Notes under the pieces: generated by a model
Told to the model about the DNA's origin: nothing
The model's database searches: none
The model's input: only the letters and a program-made list of their open reading frames with translations
Shown: piece after piece, positions 1 to 8,609 of the stretch
Layout of the letters: every line of letters begins with the position of its first letter
How positions within the stretch are numbered: the first letter of the stretch is position 1
Translations under genes and position numbers: made by a program
Assembly (NCBI GenBank): GCA_963708855.1
Contig: CAVPUM010000009.1
Location: forward strand, 421,918 to 485,917
DNA from: CAIWHR01 sp963708855
GTDB taxonomy: Bacteria; Pseudomonadota; Gammaproteobacteria; Burkholderiales; Casimicrobiaceae
Length of the DNA stretch: 64,000 bases
Direction: 5' to 3'

Positions 1-492
1 CTGGTGCCGCGCATGTCCGTGCTCGACAACGTCGCGCTGGGCGCTTACCTGCGCGGCAACGCAGGCGTGTTCGCCGCCGCGCTGAGGCTCGATCGAGCCG
101 AGGAGACGCGCACCCGGGCCGAGGCCGCGCGTGCGATCGGTCGCACGGGCCTGCTGCCGCACCTCCACGACCCGGCGGGCAGCCTGCCGCTCGGCAAGCA
201 GCGGATCGTCGAGATCGCCCGCGTGCTCGCGGCCGATCCCGCGCTGCTGCTGCTGGACGAGCCCGCCGCGGGGTTGCGCTACCTGGAAAAGCAGGAGCTG
301 GCGGCGCTGTTGCGCCAATTGAAGGGCGAGGGAATGACGATCCTCCTGGTCGAGCACGACATGGACTTCGTCATGGGCCTGACCGACCGGCTCGTGGTCA
401 TGGAGTTCGGCCAGAAACTCGCGGAGGGACTGCCGGGCGACATTCAGCGGAATCCGGCCGTGCTCGAAGCGTATCTTGGCGGGGTGGCGTGA
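1..492 (+). CDS. livG: High-affinity branched-chain amino acid ABC transporter ATP-binding protein LivG, 5'-truncated
   Basis: The frame is open at the left edge, so only the C-terminal ~163 residues are present. It is one of the two cytoplasmic ATPases that power Liv-type uptake of branched-chain or related amino acids. Visible motifs are a signature-like LPLGKQR, typical of LivG where LSGGQ would be in other ABC proteins, Walker B LLLLDEP followed by AAGL, and the H-loop in LLVEHDMDFVM. The end AYLGGVA is a normal LivG terminus. Its TGA stop overlaps the ATG of the next gene (livF), so the two are translationally coupled. The family is sure; the substrate is inferred from family only. Confidence 0.9.
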   Translation: MVPRMSVLDNVALGAYLRGNAGVFAAALRLDRAEETRTRAEAARAIGRTGLLPHLHDPAGSLPLGKQRIVEIARVLAADPALLLLDEPAAGLRYLEKQELAALLRQLKGEGMTILLVEHDMDFVMGLTDRLVVMEFGQKLAEGLPGDIQRNPAVLEAYLGGVA

Positions 493-1241
493 TGGCGGCG
501 GGCGCGGGCGATGCCCTGCTCGAGGCGAAAAAGCTGCACGTCGCCTACGGCAAGGTCGAGGCGGTGCGCGACATCTCGCTCAAGGTCGGGCGCGGGACGA
601 TCGTATCGGTCATCGGGCCGAACGGTGCCGGCAAGACGACGTTGCTGGCGGCACTGATGGGGCTCCTGCCGGCCACCGGGGACCTCACGTACCTCGGCGC
701 GCGCGCCAATGCGCTCACCGTCGAGCAGCGCGTGGGGCGTGGGCTCATCCTCGTGCCCGAGCGGCGCGAGCTGTTCGCGGCGATGAGCGTCGCCGACAAC
801 CTCGAGCTCGGAGGATTTCAGCGTGCGCGCAGCGGCGAGCGCGGCTGGCGCGGCACGCTGGACGAGGTCTACCAGCGCTTTCCGCGCCTCGAGGAACGCC
901 GCGACCAGCTTGCCGGCACGCTGTCCGGCGGCGAGCGGCAGATGCTCGCCATGGGCCGTGCGTTGATGGGAAAGCCGAAGCTGCTGATGCTGGACGAGCC
1001 GTCGCTCGGCCTGGCGCCCCTCATGGTCCGCGAAATCTTCAGCATCGTCGCGGGATTGCGCTCGACCGGGGTTTCCATCCTGCTGGTCGAGCAGAACGCG
1101 CGGGCCGCGCTGCAGGTTTCGGATTACGGCTACGTGCTCGAGACGGGCGAACTCGCCCTCGAAGGGCCGAGCGCGGAGCTTGCCGCGAATCCGCGCGTCG
1201 CCGCTACCTATCTGGGCAAGAAGGTCGCCAACGCAGTGTAA
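492..1241 (+). CDS. livF: Branched-chain amino acid ABC transporter ATP-binding protein LivF
   Basis: Complete 249-residue partner ATPase of LivG. It has Walker A GPNGAGKTT near residue 45, signature LSGGERQM, Walker B LLMLDEP with the SLGLAP that marks LivF, and H-loop LLVEQN. Length and motifs match LivF (about 235-250 aa). The ATG start overlaps the livG stop (TGATG); a GTG one codon earlier is also possible. It closes the transporter operon; the permease and binding-protein genes would lie to the left of the window. The frame is intact. Confidence 0.93.
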   Translation: MAAGAGDALLEAKKLHVAYGKVEAVRDISLKVGRGTIVSVIGPNGAGKTTLLAALMGLLPATGDLTYLGARANALTVEQRVGRGLILVPERRELFAAMSVADNLELGGFQRARSGERGWRGTLDEVYQRFPRLEERRDQLAGTLSGGERQMLAMGRALMGKPKLLMLDEPSLGLAPLMVREIFSIVAGLRSTGVSILLVEQNARAALQVSDYGYVLETGELALEGPSAELAANPRVAATYLGKKVANAV

Positions 1242-1414
1242 GCGTACGCGTATTGAGTCCCTGCGCTACCCAGGGACAATTGCGCTTGCCGCGACAGGGC
1301 GGATCCGCCGACAATGGCGCCACGGCCGCCCCCGCAGGGTCGGCACCGTCCCCGCAGCCGTGGCCATCCTGGTCGACCGCTTGCAGCAGGCGGATCCGCA
1401 TTGGAAGGAACACC
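1242..1414. other. Intergenic region livF-tldD with a small hairpin
   Basis: This stretch holds no gene. A perfect 7-bp inverted repeat at 1257-1263 and 1271-1277 (GTCCCTG/CAGGGAC) could end livF transcription, but no T-run follows, so a Rho-independent terminator is not supported. The octamer GCGTACGC at 1243-1250 is palindromic. The ribosome binding site of tldD (GGAAGGA) is at 1403-1409. Confidence 0.4.
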
Positions 1415-2878
1415 TTGACCGATCTCTCCGTACCTCCTGTCAGCAGTGGATTGCTTGCCGAGGCGCGTCGCCTGTTGCTCGAACCCGCCGGTCTCGACAC
1501 CGCCGCGCTGTCGTCCGTGCTGGCGTCGATCCACACGCACGAAGTCGACTTCGCCGACCTCTACTTCCAGTATTCGCGGATGGAAAGCTGGAGCCTCGAG
1601 GAAGGCATCGTCAAGGCGGGCTCGTTCAATATCGATCGCGGCGTCGGCATCCGTGCGGTTCACGGCGAGAAGCAGGCGTTCGCGTACTCCGACGACATAT
1701 CGCTGCTCGCTTTGAACGAGGCGGCGGTTGCCGCGCGCGCAATCGGGCGCCAGGGACACTCTGCCGTCGCCGCGCTCGGCCGGGTCGGGGCGGCGCACTC
1801 GCTCTACGCGCCCGAGGACCCCGTCGCATCGCTGCCGGAGGAAGCCAAGGTGGCGCTGCTGGAACGGCTCGAGCGAATGGCCAGAGCGCGCGACCCTCGC
1901 GTATCGCAAGTGATGGCCTCGATCGCCGGCGAGTACGAGGCGGTCCTCATAGTGCGGAGTGACGGACTCATCGCGGCCGATGTGCGCCCGCTCGTGCGCG
2001 TGTCGCTGACGGTGATCGTCGAGGAGGGTGGAAACCGGGAACAGGGCTACTCGGGCGGCGGGGGGCGCTTCGACTACGGCTATTTCACCGACGCAATGCT
2101 CGAGTCGTACGCGGCGCAGGCCGTCGGCCAGGCGCTGCTCAACCTTGGCGCGCGCGCCGCGCCGGCCGGCACGATGACCGTGGTGCTCGGGCACGGCTGG
2201 CCCGGCATCCTGCTGCACGAGGCGATCGGCCACGGTCTCGAAGGCGACTTCAACCGCAAGGGCACGAGCGCGTTTTCGGGCCGGGTCGGGCAGCGCGTCG
2301 CGGCCAAGGGGATCACCGTCGTCGACGACGGAACGATCGACCGGCGGCGCGGCTCGCTCAATGTCGACGACGAGGGCAACCCGACACGACGCACCGTGCT
2401 GATCGACGACGGCATCCTCAAGGGCTACATGCAGGACCGGTTGAACGCCAGCCTGATGGGGGTGACGCCGACGGGCAACGGCCGCCGCGAATCGTTCGCC
2501 CACCTGCCGATGCCGCGCATGACCAATACAATCATGCTGGCCGGCAGCCACGATCCGGCGGAGATCATCGCGTCCGTGAACGACGGCCTCTATGCGGCGA
2601 ACTTCGGCGGCGGGCAGGTCGACATCACCAGCGGCAAATTCGTGTTCTCGGCGGCGGAAGCGTGGAAGATCGAAAACGGCAAGCTCGCCTACCCGGTCAA
2701 GGGCGCAACGCTGATCGGCAACGGTCCCGATGCGCTGACGCGCGTGTCGATGGTGGGCACCGACATGGAAATGGACAGCGGCATCGGCACCTGCGGCAAG
2801 GACGGCCAGAGCGTGCCGGTGGGCGTCGGGCAGCCGACGCTCAAGATCGACGGCCTGACCGTCGGCGGGACCGGCTAG
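1415..2878 (+). CDS. tldD: Metalloprotease TldD
   Basis: TldD is the zinc-protease half of the TldD/TldE (PmbA) complex, which degrades unfolded or modified peptides and matures some peptide antibiotics. The 487-residue product compares with about 481 in E. coli. It shows the HEAIGHGLEGDF metal-binding segment and the glycine-rich C-terminal GTCGKDGQSVPVGVGQPT. The start is TTG at 1415, because GGAAGGA lies 5-6 nt upstream and the family N-terminus aligns there; the same frame is open further upstream but unrelated to TldD. In betaproteobacteria tldD usually follows yhdP and a nitrilase; here those two are about 6 kb away. The frame is intact. Confidence 0.92.
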   Translation: MTDLSVPPVSSGLLAEARRLLLEPAGLDTAALSSVLASIHTHEVDFADLYFQYSRMESWSLEEGIVKAGSFNIDRGVGIRAVHGEKQAFAYSDDISLLALNEAAVAARAIGRQGHSAVAALGRVGAAHSLYAPEDPVASLPEEAKVALLERLERMARARDPRVSQVMASIAGEYEAVLIVRSDGLIAADVRPLVRVSLTVIVEEGGNREQGYSGGGGRFDYGYFTDAMLESYAAQAVGQALLNLGARAAPAGTMTVVLGHGWPGILLHEAIGHGLEGDFNRKGTSAFSGRVGQRVAAKGITVVDDGTIDRRRGSLNVDDEGNPTRRTVLIDDGILKGYMQDRLNASLMGVTPTGNGRRESFAHLPMPRMTNTIMLAGSHDPAEIIASVNDGLYAANFGGGQVDITSGKFVFSAAEAWKIENGKLAYPVKGATLIGNGPDALTRVSMVGTDMEMDSGIGTCGKDGQSVPVGVGQPTLKIDGLTVGGTG

Positions 2879-2887
2879 AGGCACACG

Positions 2888-3346
2888 CTAGTGCAGCGGA
2901 CCCTTCGGCTCTGTCGACGCGGTCACGGGGGCGGGGGAGGCGTGATGCATCACCATCCGCCAGCCTGACGGCGTGCGCAGGAAGACGTTGGTGCAGATCG
3001 CCGCGCCGCGCGGCGTGCCGTCGGTGCCGAGGGACACGTGCTCGACCGCGCTCTGCATCGCGAGCCCGACGGTCTCGATCATCACGACCTGATCGAGGCG
3101 GAAGGCGAGGCGCGCATCCCTGGCGAAGAGCTGCTCCCAGCCGACGCGCACGGCGTCGTAGCCGACGAGGCGCGTGCCGCCGGGATGGACGCAGACGATC
3201 TCCTCATCTTCGGCCCAGGTCGTCATCATCGCGTCGACGTCCTTGGCCTCGAATGCCTGGTAGAACGCCAGCGCGGCGTCGGCGGGCGTCGTGTAGATCG
3301 GTGGAGTGCGGACCTTGGCCATGATGGGGTGGCAGCGGATATTCAT
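2888..3346 (-). CDS. SnoaL-like/DUF4440-type NTF2-fold protein
   Basis: A protein of about 150 residues with the NTF2-like fold shared by SnoaL and ketosteroid-isomerase relatives. The pattern AALAFYQAFEAKDVDAMMTT followed by VCVHPGG and a C-terminal GWRMVMHHASP is typical of small proteins of this group with nuclear-transport-factor folds. No enzymatic role can be assigned. The chosen ATG at 3346 overlaps the stop of waaF (ATGA), suggesting coupling; a second ATG at 3322 (MAKV) is an alternative that starts nearer the conserved domain. It converges on tldD with a 9-bp gap. Confidence 0.7.
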   Translation of the reverse strand: MNIRCHPIMAKVRTPPIYTTPADAALAFYQAFEAKDVDAMMTTWAEDEEIVCVHPGGTRLVGYDAVRVGWEQLFARDARLAFRLDQVVMIETVGLAMQSAVEHVSLGTDGTPRGAAICTNVFLRTPSGWRMVMHHASPAPVTASTEPKGPLH

Positions 3347-4432
3347 CGCCCCGGTCGCACATGCGCGACCGGGCTGCGCGGACGCAGTGTCGCGCGCGCA
3401 AGATCATACACCGCCGGCGGGGCGAGATCGCGCATGCACTTGAAGTGTCCGAGCGGGCACTCGCGCTTGAAGCAGGGGCTGCAGGCGATGTCGATGCGCG
3501 CGATCTTCGCCGTGGCCGACATCGGCGGCGTATAGGCCGGGGACGACGACCCGAACAGCGCGACCAGCGGAGCGCCAACGGCCGCCGCGGCGTGCATCAG
3601 TCCGGAATCGTTGCTGACGACGATCGAGGCCAGCGACAGCAAGTCGATCGCGGTACCCAGGTCCGTGCGCCCGGCAGAGGTCACGGATCACGCCGCGGGC
3701 GTCCCCGCAGGCGGCCAGCACCGCTTCGGTCGCGGTCTTGTCGTTCGGCGAGCCGAGCACCCACACCTCGTGGCCGTCGGCGAGGAACTTGTGCGCGAGT
3801 TCGGCAAAGTGAACCGGCGGCCAGCGCTTGGCGGGACCGAACTCGGCACCCGGGCAGAGGATCGCGATGCCGCCGTCCACGCGCAGATGCAGCGCGTGGA
3901 CGGCCGCGTCACGGTTCACCGGATCGGGCACGAGAATCGGTGCGGTCGCCGCGGCCGCCGCCTCGCCGGCACTTCCCGCGAGTGCCGCGTAACGTTCGAC
4001 GAGCCGCGGCAGGGCGTTGCGGTCGAGTCGTCGCAGATCGTTGACGATCCCCCAGCGCATCTCTCCCAGGTAACCCGTGCGGCGGGGGATGCGGGCGAGC
4101 CACGGCACGAGGGCGGACTTCCACGAATTGGGCAGGACGATCGCCTGCGCGTAGCGCTCCGTGCCCAGTGTGCGCGCCAGTGCCTTGCGCCGCGCCCAAT
4201 CCACCCGTCCGTGGCGCAGCGACGTGTCGAAGATCCGGCCGACACCTTGCATGCGCGCATAGACCGGAGCGCACCACGCGGGCGCCAGGACGTCGATGCG
4301 GACCTCCGGCCGCGCGGCCTTCACGCGCGCCACCAGCGGCTCGGAAAGAATCGCGTCGCCGACCCACGAAGGCGCAACGACGAGGACGCGGCCCGTCGTC
4401 GTCAACGAGTCCGGCGTGGCGTGATGCGGCAA
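3343..4432 (-). CDS. waaF: Lipopolysaccharide heptosyltransferase II (ADP-heptose:LPS), frameshifted
   Basis: A GT9 glycosyltransferase that adds heptose to the LPS inner core at the cytoplasmic membrane face. The N-terminal part shows VVAPSWVGDAILSEPL, the WaaC/WaaF start motif, then LPNSWKSALVPWLA, RTGYLGEMRWG and CPGAEFGPAKRWP (ADP-binding region). The C-terminal part continues in another frame with VSNDSGLMHAAAAVGAP and SPCFKRECPLGHFKCM. The shift lies near 3676-3684, where removing one base rejoins the two halves. Full length is about 360 residues, normal for WaaF. It sits downstream of ilvE and a zinc-finger gene, an order common in Burkholderiales. The gene is probably functional, with a sequencing indel. 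Confidence 0.88.
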
Positions 4433-4465
4433 TGCCGCACGAAGTGAGCGTGGGGGCCGATCATC

Positions 4466-4666
4466 CTAATGCCCGGCGCCCTTGCGCGGTCCGCCCTCGA
4501 GCCGATATCGCGTGCCGCAATACGGGCAGCGTGCCTCGCCCAGCTCGTCGATGTCGAGGAACACGCGCGGATGACTGGACCAGAGCGGCATCTGCGGGTT
4601 CGGGCAGAACACCGGCAGGTTCCTGGGATCCACATCGATCGCGGCCTGATCGGGCGTCTCGGCCAT
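4466..4666 (-). CDS. Small zinc-finger protein (zf-CHCC family)
   Basis: A 66-residue protein with the CHCC zinc-finger layout: Cys21 in FCPNP, a His in SSHPRVFLDI, and CPYCGTRYRL (Cys47, Cys50). The family is related to the mitochondrial complex I subunit NDUFS6; its bacterial role is not settled. It is usually found beside ilvE and waaF in betaproteobacteria. Its ATG at 4666 lies 2 nt after the ilvE stop, so it is translated from the same mRNA. The frame is intact. Confidence 0.85.
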   Translation of the reverse strand: MAETPDQAAIDVDPRNLPVFCPNPQMPLWSSHPRVFLDIDELGEARCPYCGTRYRLEGGPRKGAGH

Positions 4667-4668
4667 CG

Positions 4669-5592
4669 TCACACCTTGGTCAGCCACGCCTTCTTCGCCG
4701 CGTTGCGGCCGTTGACGGTATCGAAGAACAGCGCCTGCAAACGGGTCGTGATCGGCCCGCGCCCGCCTTCTCCGATCGTGCGGTTGTCGAATTCGCGGAT
4801 CGGCGTGACCTCGGCCGCCGTGCCGGTGAAGAAGGCTTCGTCGGCGATGTAGATCTCGTCGCGGGTGATGCGCCGTTCGACGACCGGAATGCCGAGCTCG
4901 TGCGCGAACGTGATGATCGTGCCGCGCGTGATGCCGTTCAGCGCGCCGCCGGACAGGTCGGGCGTGTGCAGCTTGCCGTCGCGCACGATGAACACATTCT
5001 CGCCGGACCCCTGGCAGATGTACCCCTGCGGGTCGAGCAGCATCGCTTCTTCGTACCCGTCGTGCGCCGCCTCCTGGTTGGCGAGGATCGATACCGCGTA
5101 GTTGCACACGGCCTTGGCGTTGCACATCGTGATGTTCGGGTGGTGGTGCGTGAAGGACGAGGTCCTGACGCGGATGCCGCGCTCGAGCGCCTCGGCGCCC
5201 AGGTAGGCGCCCCACGGCCAGACGGCCACGGCGACCCGCACCGGATTCGACTTGGCCGCCACGCCCATCGCCTCCGACCCGTAGAACACGAGTGGGCGGA
5301 GATAGCAGGATTCGAGCTTGTTGTCGCGCACGCACGCGAGCTGCGCGGCGTCGATCGTTTCCTTCGAGTACGGAATCTTCATTCCGAAGATCTGCGCCGA
5401 GCGGAAGAGGCGGTCGGTGTGGTCGCGCAGGCGGAAGATGGCCGGTCCCTCCGGCGTCTTGTAGGCGCGCACGCCTTCGAACACGCCCATGCCGTAGTGC
5501 AGCGTGTGCGTGAGCACGTGGGTCGTGGCATCGCGCCATGGCACCATCTTGCCGTCGTACCAGATCCATCCGTCGCGGTCGGCCATCGACAT
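4669..5592 (-). CDS. ilvE: Branched-chain amino acid aminotransferase IlvE
   Basis: A PLP-dependent fold-type IV transaminase that makes Val, Leu and Ile from their 2-oxo acids. The 307-residue product has LHYGMGVFEGVRAY near the N-terminus, the PLP lysine in the NAKAVCNY segment, and the phosphate-binding GSGENVF and GITRGTI. The start chosen is MSMADRD at 5592, preceded by AAGGGGATAG; an in-frame ATG at 5664 would add 24 unconserved residues. The CNAKAVCNY segment reads NAK-x2-CNY where relatives usually have GNY. It lies downstream of glnE and upstream of the zinc-finger gene. Confidence 0.93.
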   Translation of the reverse strand: MSMADRDGWIWYDGKMVPWRDATTHVLTHTLHYGMGVFEGVRAYKTPEGPAIFRLRDHTDRLFRSAQIFGMKIPYSKETIDAAQLACVRDNKLESCYLRPLVFYGSEAMGVAAKSNPVRVAVAVWPWGAYLGAEALERGIRVRTSSFTHHHPNITMCNAKAVCNYAVSILANQEAAHDGYEEAMLLDPQGYICQGSGENVFIVRDGKLHTPDLSGGALNGITRGTIITFAHELGIPVVERRITRDEIYIADEAFFTGTAAEVTPIREFDNRTIGEGGRGPITTRLQALFFDTVNGRNAAKKAWLTKV

Positions 5593-5736
5593 GGCGCTAT
5601 CCCCTTGCGGCCAAAAGAGTGATTTTAGCCGATTCCCGACCGGGCTTCGGCGCTTTGTCCGCACAAAACTTCATCGGCGGGCCGCCTGCGTCAGGACCCG
5701 ATCGCGATGCGATCGCCGCCGCTTCCGGTGCCGCGG

Positions 5737-8492
5737 TCAGCTCCACGGCATGCCGAAAACGTGCGTCCACAGCGCGGCTACGGCAGCGCGCCGGTCGGCC
5801 TGCAACGCCGGATCGACGCGCGCGTGCGGCGCGCCGGTCAGCCGGATCTGATGTTGCAGCCGCCGATAGTCGCGATAGGAGTTTGCCGCGGCCGCGGCCG
5901 TCGGTACGGGAACGAGGCCGAGCTCGCCCGCGATCCGGAGCAGCGCGATGTTGCCCAGGTTGCGCGTCAGCATCTCGTGGTCGTGCGCGTGCGCGAGGAC
6001 GAGGTACTGGACCGCGAACTCGACGTCGACCATCCCGCCCATGTCGTGCTTCAGGTCGAACAGCGGCGTCGGGTTCGGGTGGCCCGCGAGCATCCTGCGC
6101 CGCATGTCGACGACGTCGACCGCGAGCTTGCCGCGATCGCGCGGCAGGCACAGAATCGCATTGCGCTCCGCCTCGAAGGCCGCGCCGATCGCGGCGTCGC
6201 CGGCCACGAACCGCGCGCGGGTGAGCGCCTGATGCTCCCACGTCCACGCCTGCTCGCGCTCGTAGCGGCGGAACCCGGCCAGCGACGACGACATCAGGCC
6301 CTTGGCGCCGTCGGGACGCAGCCGCAGATCGATGTCGTAGAGCTGTGCCGGCGGGCGTCATGCTGGTGAGCCAGGTGACGAGGCGCCGCGCGAGTCGCAG
6401 GTAGCGCTCCTGTCCGGCGTCGTCCGCGTCGTCGTAGAGGAGGACGAGATCGAGGTCGGAGGCGTAACCCAGCTCCTTGCCGCCGAGCTTGCCGAAACCG
6501 ATGATCGCGAACTTCGGCGGCGGCGCCTGCGCGACCCTGCATCTGTGCCCAAACCTCGGCCAGGGTGGCCGCGAGGATGACATCGGCGAGCGCGGAAAGG
6601 TGATCGGCGAGGCGCTCGACGGTCAGCGTTCCGGCGAGGTCCTGCGCGAGCAGGCGGAACGACTGCGCGTGCTTGAATTGTCGCAGTACGTCCATCTGCT
6701 CCTCGACGTCGCCCGCCTGAATGGCGAGCAGGCGCGCGAGCTCGTGGCGCCACGCCTCCCAGTCGGGTTCGGCGAGCAGGACGCGCGGGTCGAGCAGCTC
6801 GTCGAGGAGGATCGGGTGGCGCGTCAGATAGTCCGCCGCCCATTGCGATGCGCCCATCAACTGCGCCAGGCGCGGCAGCATGGTCGGGTGCTCGGTCAGC
6901 AGCGCGAGATAGGCGCTGCGCCGGCTGATGGCTTCCAGCAACTCGAACAGGCGATGGAACACGGACTGCGCGTCCGCGCCGTCGGCGGACATCGCCGCGG
7001 CGGTGGCGAGCAGCTGAGGCACCAGCGCGTCGAGGCGCTGTCGCGACAGCGCCGGCAGCTGGACATATCGCGGGCTGGCGCGAACGCGTGTGAGGTTCGC
7101 GAGAAGTCCCTCGGGATCCGCGAATCCGGCCGCCGCCAGCGTCTGGCGCGCGGTATCCGCGGAGACATCGTCGGCCCAGAGCGCGGCGAGCGCCGGCAAC
7201 GCCGGGTCCCGCTCCGGTCGCGTGACGAGGATGCCGTCGCGTCCGGCGGGTCGCGGGCCGCGGCGGTGCCGAAGAGTCCCGCGAATTGCGCGGAGACCGC
7301 CGCCCGATGCGCGGCGAGCGCTCGGTCGAAGGCGGCGTCGTCCGCGCAACCCATCGCGCGCGCGAGCGCATCGCATTCCGCGACCTCCGCAGGCAGCGTC
7401 TGCGTCTGCCGGTCGTCGCGATACTGCAGCCGGTGCTCGACGTTGCGCAGGAAGACGTAGGCGTCGGCGCAGCGCGGCGACGGCCCCGCCGGGCAGCAAG
7501 CCGCGCTGCGGCAATGGCGGCCAGCGCGGGCAAGGTGCCGCGGGCGCGCAACTCGGGCTCGCGCCCGCCACGAACGATCTGCAGCGCCTGCACGATGAAC
7601 TCGATCTCGCGGATGCCCCCCGGGCCGAGCTTGATGTTCGGCGCGTAGTCGCGGCGCTTGCCTTGCTCCGCGATCTGGCGGTGGATCGTCGCGCAGGCCT
7701 TCGTAGGCATCGTAGTCGAGGTACTTGCGAAAGACGAACGGCGTGACCAGCGCGTAGAGCTCGTCGTGCCGCGTGCCGGTCAGCGCGCGCGCCTTCAGCC
7801 ACGCATAGCGCTCCCACGCGCGGCCCTGCGTGATCAGGTACTGTTCGAGCGCCGAGTAGGGCACGGCGAGGGGCCCGCTCTCGCCGTAGGGCCGCAGTCG
7901 CATGTCGACGCGGAACACATAGCCGTCCGGCGTGATCTCGTGGAGCGCGCCGATGACGCGCCGGCCGAGCCGCTCGAAGAATTCCCGGTTCGACAGCGTC
8001 CTCGCGCCATCCGTCTCGCCGTCTTCCGGATAGACGAAGACGAGATCGACGTCGGAGGATACGTTGAGCTCGCGTCCGCCGAGCTTGCCCATGCCGATCA
8101 CCACGAGGTCCTGCGCTTCGCCGTTCTCATCGCGCGGCTCGCCGTGCTCGGCCGCGAGCGCGCCGTGGTGCAACGCGACGGCGGCGCGCAGCGCGGTCTC
8201 TGCCAGCGTCGTCATGTTGGCGCAGACCTCGGCCAGATCGGCGCGCGCGGTCAGGTCGCGGGCCAGCGTGTGAACGAAGACGCGGCGGCGCAGCCGGCGC
8301 AGCGCCGCCGCCAGCGCGCGCGGTTCTCCGGCCTCCGCGGCGGCGCCCAGCGCCGCTTTCGCGCCGGCCCAGTCGAATGGCGCGTCGAGCGTCGCGACGA
8401 GCTCGTCGAGTTCTTCCGGGTGCGCGGCCAGCGCCGCGGTCGCGTATCGGCTGTAGGCGAGAGCGGCGTCGAGATCGGGCGCGATGGACATG
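5737..8492 (-). CDS. glnE: Bifunctional glutamine synthetase adenylyltransferase/deadenylase GlnE, five frameshifts
   Basis: GlnE switches glutamine synthetase off and on by adenylylation and deadenylylation in nitrogen control. Both nucleotidyltransferase cores are visible: GMGKLGGRELNVSSDVDLVF in the N-terminal half and GFGKLGGKELGYASDLDLVL in the C-terminal half, plus KLGPGGIREIEFIVQALQIV and the terminal DLKHDMGGMVDVEFAVQYLV. The reading frame changes near 7705, 7490, 7255, 6545 and 6352. Joined, the product is about 918 residues, close to E. coli (946). The start is MSIAPDLD at 8492. Conservation across all segments says a working gene with sequence errors. It heads the glnE-ilvE-zinc finger-waaF run and diverges from yhdP. 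Confidence 0.9.
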
Positions 8493-8609
8493 GGAACGGG
8501 CGGGTGCGGCGAGTTGACCCTGGCAATGGCCGGGTCGGCGGGGAACGGGCTGCGACAAGTTCGCGGCGTACTTCCGTTACAACCGTTACAATGGTGCTGC
8601 GCCTCCATT
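8493..8609. promoter_or_regulatory. Divergent intergenic region glnE / yhdP
   Basis: A 117-bp gap between two divergent genes, which must hold both promoters. No clear -10/-35 pair is visible on either strand. The direct repeat CCGTTACA (8574-8581 and 8583-8590) is the only notable short motif. Confidence 0.35.

Noticed and set aside
476..1414. An 800-codon open frame that runs through livF into tldD, suggesting a fused protein.
   Set aside because: The part overlapping livF is the wrong frame and arginine-rich. TldD similarity begins at the TTG at 1415, which has a good ribosome site.
1208..2884. 558-codon minus-strand frame opposite tldD.
   Set aside because: Shadow of GC-rich coding DNA: His/Arg/Ala-rich, no family likeness, fully covered by a well-supported gene.
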